A stretch of 6,146 bases of DNA from positions 2,582 to 8,727 of the forward strand of contig DUFJ01000092.1 of NCBI GenBank assembly GCA_013331925.1, read 5' to 3'. The stretch's first letter is position 1. The number at the start of each line of letters is the position of its first letter. A model generated the notes under the pieces. It did no database searches. It saw only the letters and a program-made list of their open reading frames with translations, and was not told where the DNA came from. The position numbers and the translations under genes were made by a program. Below are positions 5,088 to 6,146 of the stretch, in pieces. Source of the stretch: Candidatus Iainarchaeum sp. (GTDB lineage: Archaea > Iainarchaeota > Iainarchaeia > Iainarchaeales > UBA10191).

Positions 5088-6146
5088 ATGGTTGTGAAGG
5101 AAGACTTGAGTGCGGAATTTGAGGCAGAACTTTCGGTCTTCAAGAAAAAGCTGAAATTCTTCAAAAAATTCAAGGGCAAAGGCACTGAGCTGATAAGCCT
5201 TTACATTCCTCCAGCAGCTGACAGGTCTGCGGTAATGGGCCAGATAACAGAAGAGCTAAGCCAGAGCTCTAACATTAAAAGCCAGATTACGCGAAAGAAC
5301 GTCCAAGGCGCTTTGAGAAAAATCAACAATTTCCTCAAGCAGATAAATTTTAAAATCCCGGAGAATGGAATGGTTGTTTTTTGCGGGAACATTTCGGAAA
5401 GGGAGGGAACTCCAGACATTCGCCTGTTTACAGTAAGGCCAGTGCAAAAGCTGAAGGTAAAGCTTTACTGGTGCGACAGCACTTTCCACCTTGACCCTTT
5501 GGAGGAAATGGTAAGGCCAACTGACTATTACGGAATCCTGGTTATTGACAAGAGAGAGTCCACAATCGCATTACTTATTGGAAAAAAGTACGAGGTTTTA
5601 GGGCATTTTACTTCTAATGTTGCGGGAAAGATAAAAGCAGGCGGGCAATGTGTTGCTGAAGACTCTTTAGTTTTTTCAAAAAACGGGGTGCTGAAAGAAA
5701 TTAAAGAAATTAAAGAAGGAGATGTTTTAAGTTGCGTCAGCAAAAACCCACTTAAAGAAACCTCCGGAAAATGTGTTGATACTTTCTCAAAAAATTCAGA
5801 TTACTGCTTGCGAGTTCAAACCAAAGAGCCATTGCAAGAGATTGAAGTCACTCCAGAACACAGGCTTTTTGTTGCTGGAAACAACGAACTTTTGGAAGAA
5901 AAATTCGCTGAAGATTTAAAGGAAGGAGATAGTGTTCTGCTTTTAAAAAAAATGAATTTCAAAGGCAAAAAAAGCAGCATTATTGAAAGAAAGGAAGCTC
6001 AATTGATTGGTTTTATTACTGGAGATGGTTATTGCGAAAAAAAGCGTTCTTGGAGAATACGCTTTTACGAATCAGAAAAGCAAACAGCAAACAGGTATTT
6101 TAAGCACTCCAAACAGCTTTTCAAGAATAGAGCAAAAATGCGTTGG
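5088..6146 (+). CDS. prf1: Archaeal peptide chain release factor aRF1, interrupted by an intein (3' end outside window)
   Basis: aRF1 recognises all three stop codons and triggers release of the finished peptide at the ribosome. The 187 residues before the intein show the whole decoding domain and the start of domain 2: GKGTELISLYIPP, SSNIKSQITRKNVQGAL with the NIKS stop-codon motif, YWCDSTF (the YxCxxxF motif), GILVIDKREST and HFTSNVAGKIKAGGQ. GGQ is residues 185-187, practically the position of eRF1's GGQ (183-185 in human), so the N-extein is intact and full length. Directly after Gln187, where the family continues Ser-Ala-x-Arg-Phe, the frame runs without a stop into an intein to the end of the window. 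The start is the ATG at 5088; GTG at 5085 or 5094 are alternatives. No strong Shine-Dalgarno is visible. The rest of domain 2 and domain 3 should resume, starting with Ser, beyond the right edge. Confidence 0.95.
   Translation, partial: MVVKEDLSAEFEAELSVFKKKLKFFKKFKGKGTELISLYIPPAADRSAVMGQITEELSQSSNIKSQITRKNVQGALRKINNFLKQINFKIPENGMVVFCGNISEREGTPDIRLFTVRPVQKLKVKLYWCDSTFHLDPLEEMVRPTDYYGILVIDKRESTIALLIGKKYEVLGHFTSNVAGKIKAGGQCVAEDSLVFSKNGVLKEIKEIKEGDVLSCVSKNPLKETSGKCVDTFSKNSDYCLRVQTKEPLQEIEVTPEHRLFVAGNNELLEEKFAEDLKEGDSVLLLKKMNFKGKKSSIIERKEAQLIGFITGDGYCEKKRSWRIRFYESEKQTANRYFKHSKQLFKNRAKMRW
5649..6146 (+). mobile_element. Intein with LAGLIDADG homing endonuclease inside the aRF1 GGQ site (partial)
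   Basis: 166 intein residues are visible. Block A starts with Cys1 in CVAEDSLVFSKNGVLKEI followed by a Lys-Glu-Gly-Asp (positions 22-25). Block B is EIEVTPEHRLFV, with the T-x-x-H motif (Thr68, His71) that helps activate the N-terminal scissile bond. FAEDLKEGDSVLL (86-98) is the usual strand before the endonuclease insert. Block C, LIGFITGDGY (119-128, bases 6003-6032), is the first LAGLIDADG-type helix with its metal-binding Asp. Blocks D, E, H, F and G, including the C-terminal His-Asn, lie beyond the edge, so splicing competence cannot be confirmed here. A Ser as +1 extein residue is expected from the family and would suit Cys1 chemistry. By hand count the intein part is about 36% GC against about 43% for the N-extein, which fits horizontal acquisition. 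Confidence 0.93.

Noticed and set aside
4973..5185. Extension of the UMP kinase frame back to an ATG at 5185
   Set aside because: It would overlap the well-supported aRF1 N-terminus by about 100 bases and cover the promoter region; the added residues have no family likeness.
5694..5717. Tandem AAAGAAATT units in the intein as a regulatory repeat
   Set aside because: It simply encodes Lys-Glu-Ile repeats at the end of intein block A; short and AT-rich, likely chance.
5649..6146. Group I or self-splicing RNA intron instead of an intein
   Set aside because: The frame stays open without a stop and shows intein protein blocks A, B and C in the right order and spacing.

Overview
This 6.1 kb window is almost certainly archaeal. 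It carries an aRF1-type peptide chain release factor with the NIKS and GGQ motifs, a diphthamide-synthesis gene of the archaeal Dph2 type, an archaeal-style UMP kinase, TATA-box promoters, and one gene that appears to be transcribed without a leader. The dense packing, moderate GC (roughly 40%), Lys-rich proteins and small stand-alone domain protein would fit a small-genome (DPANN-like) archaeon. That lineage call is an inference; no rRNA or other decisive marker is present.

Layout from left to right. Bases 2-796 hold the C-terminal part of phosphoenolpyruvate synthase (plus strand, 5' end outside the window). Four bases later comes an 87-residue stand-alone beta-barrel protein resembling domain 2 of EF-Tu (801-1064). 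A TATA-like box at 1071 sits where it would start a leaderless transcript of an RlmI-like SAM-dependent rRNA methyltransferase (1102-2343). That gene overlaps dph2 (2340-3440) by an ATGA, so the two probably form an operon. Convergent to it, on the minus strand, are a histidine-phosphatase-superfamily protein (3467-4177) and, upstream of it in the same operon, a divergent UMP kinase (4187-4972). An AT-rich divergent promoter region (4973-5087) separates this operon from aRF1 (plus strand, from 5088), which runs off the right edge.

The most striking content is in aRF1. After 187 canonical N-terminal residues the reading frame reaches GGQ, the catalytic tripeptide of peptide release. It then continues into an intein with Cys1, a TPEH block B and a LAGLIDADG homing-endonuclease block C, instead of the Ser-Ala-x-Arg-Phe expected in the family. 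The intein therefore splits the release-factor active site directly after the catalytic Gln, and the protein should be inactive until spliced. The window ends inside the endonuclease domain.

The second unusual signal is a 12-base word, GTTAGGCACTAC, present five times on the plus strand between 1446 and 2863. It is always read in the same frame as Leu-Gly-Thr-Thr. Three copies lie inside an approximately 46-residue extra segment of Dph2, just ahead of its first Fe-S cysteine, together with a hairpin-like repeat. This looks like an in-frame invasion of coding sequence by a dispersed short repeat.

Functionally, four of the seven genes concern translation: the EF-Tu-like barrel, the rRNA methyltransferase, diphthamide formation on EF2, and termination. 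The others serve central carbon and nucleotide metabolism (PEP synthase, UMP kinase) or have an unknown substrate (the phosphatase-like protein).
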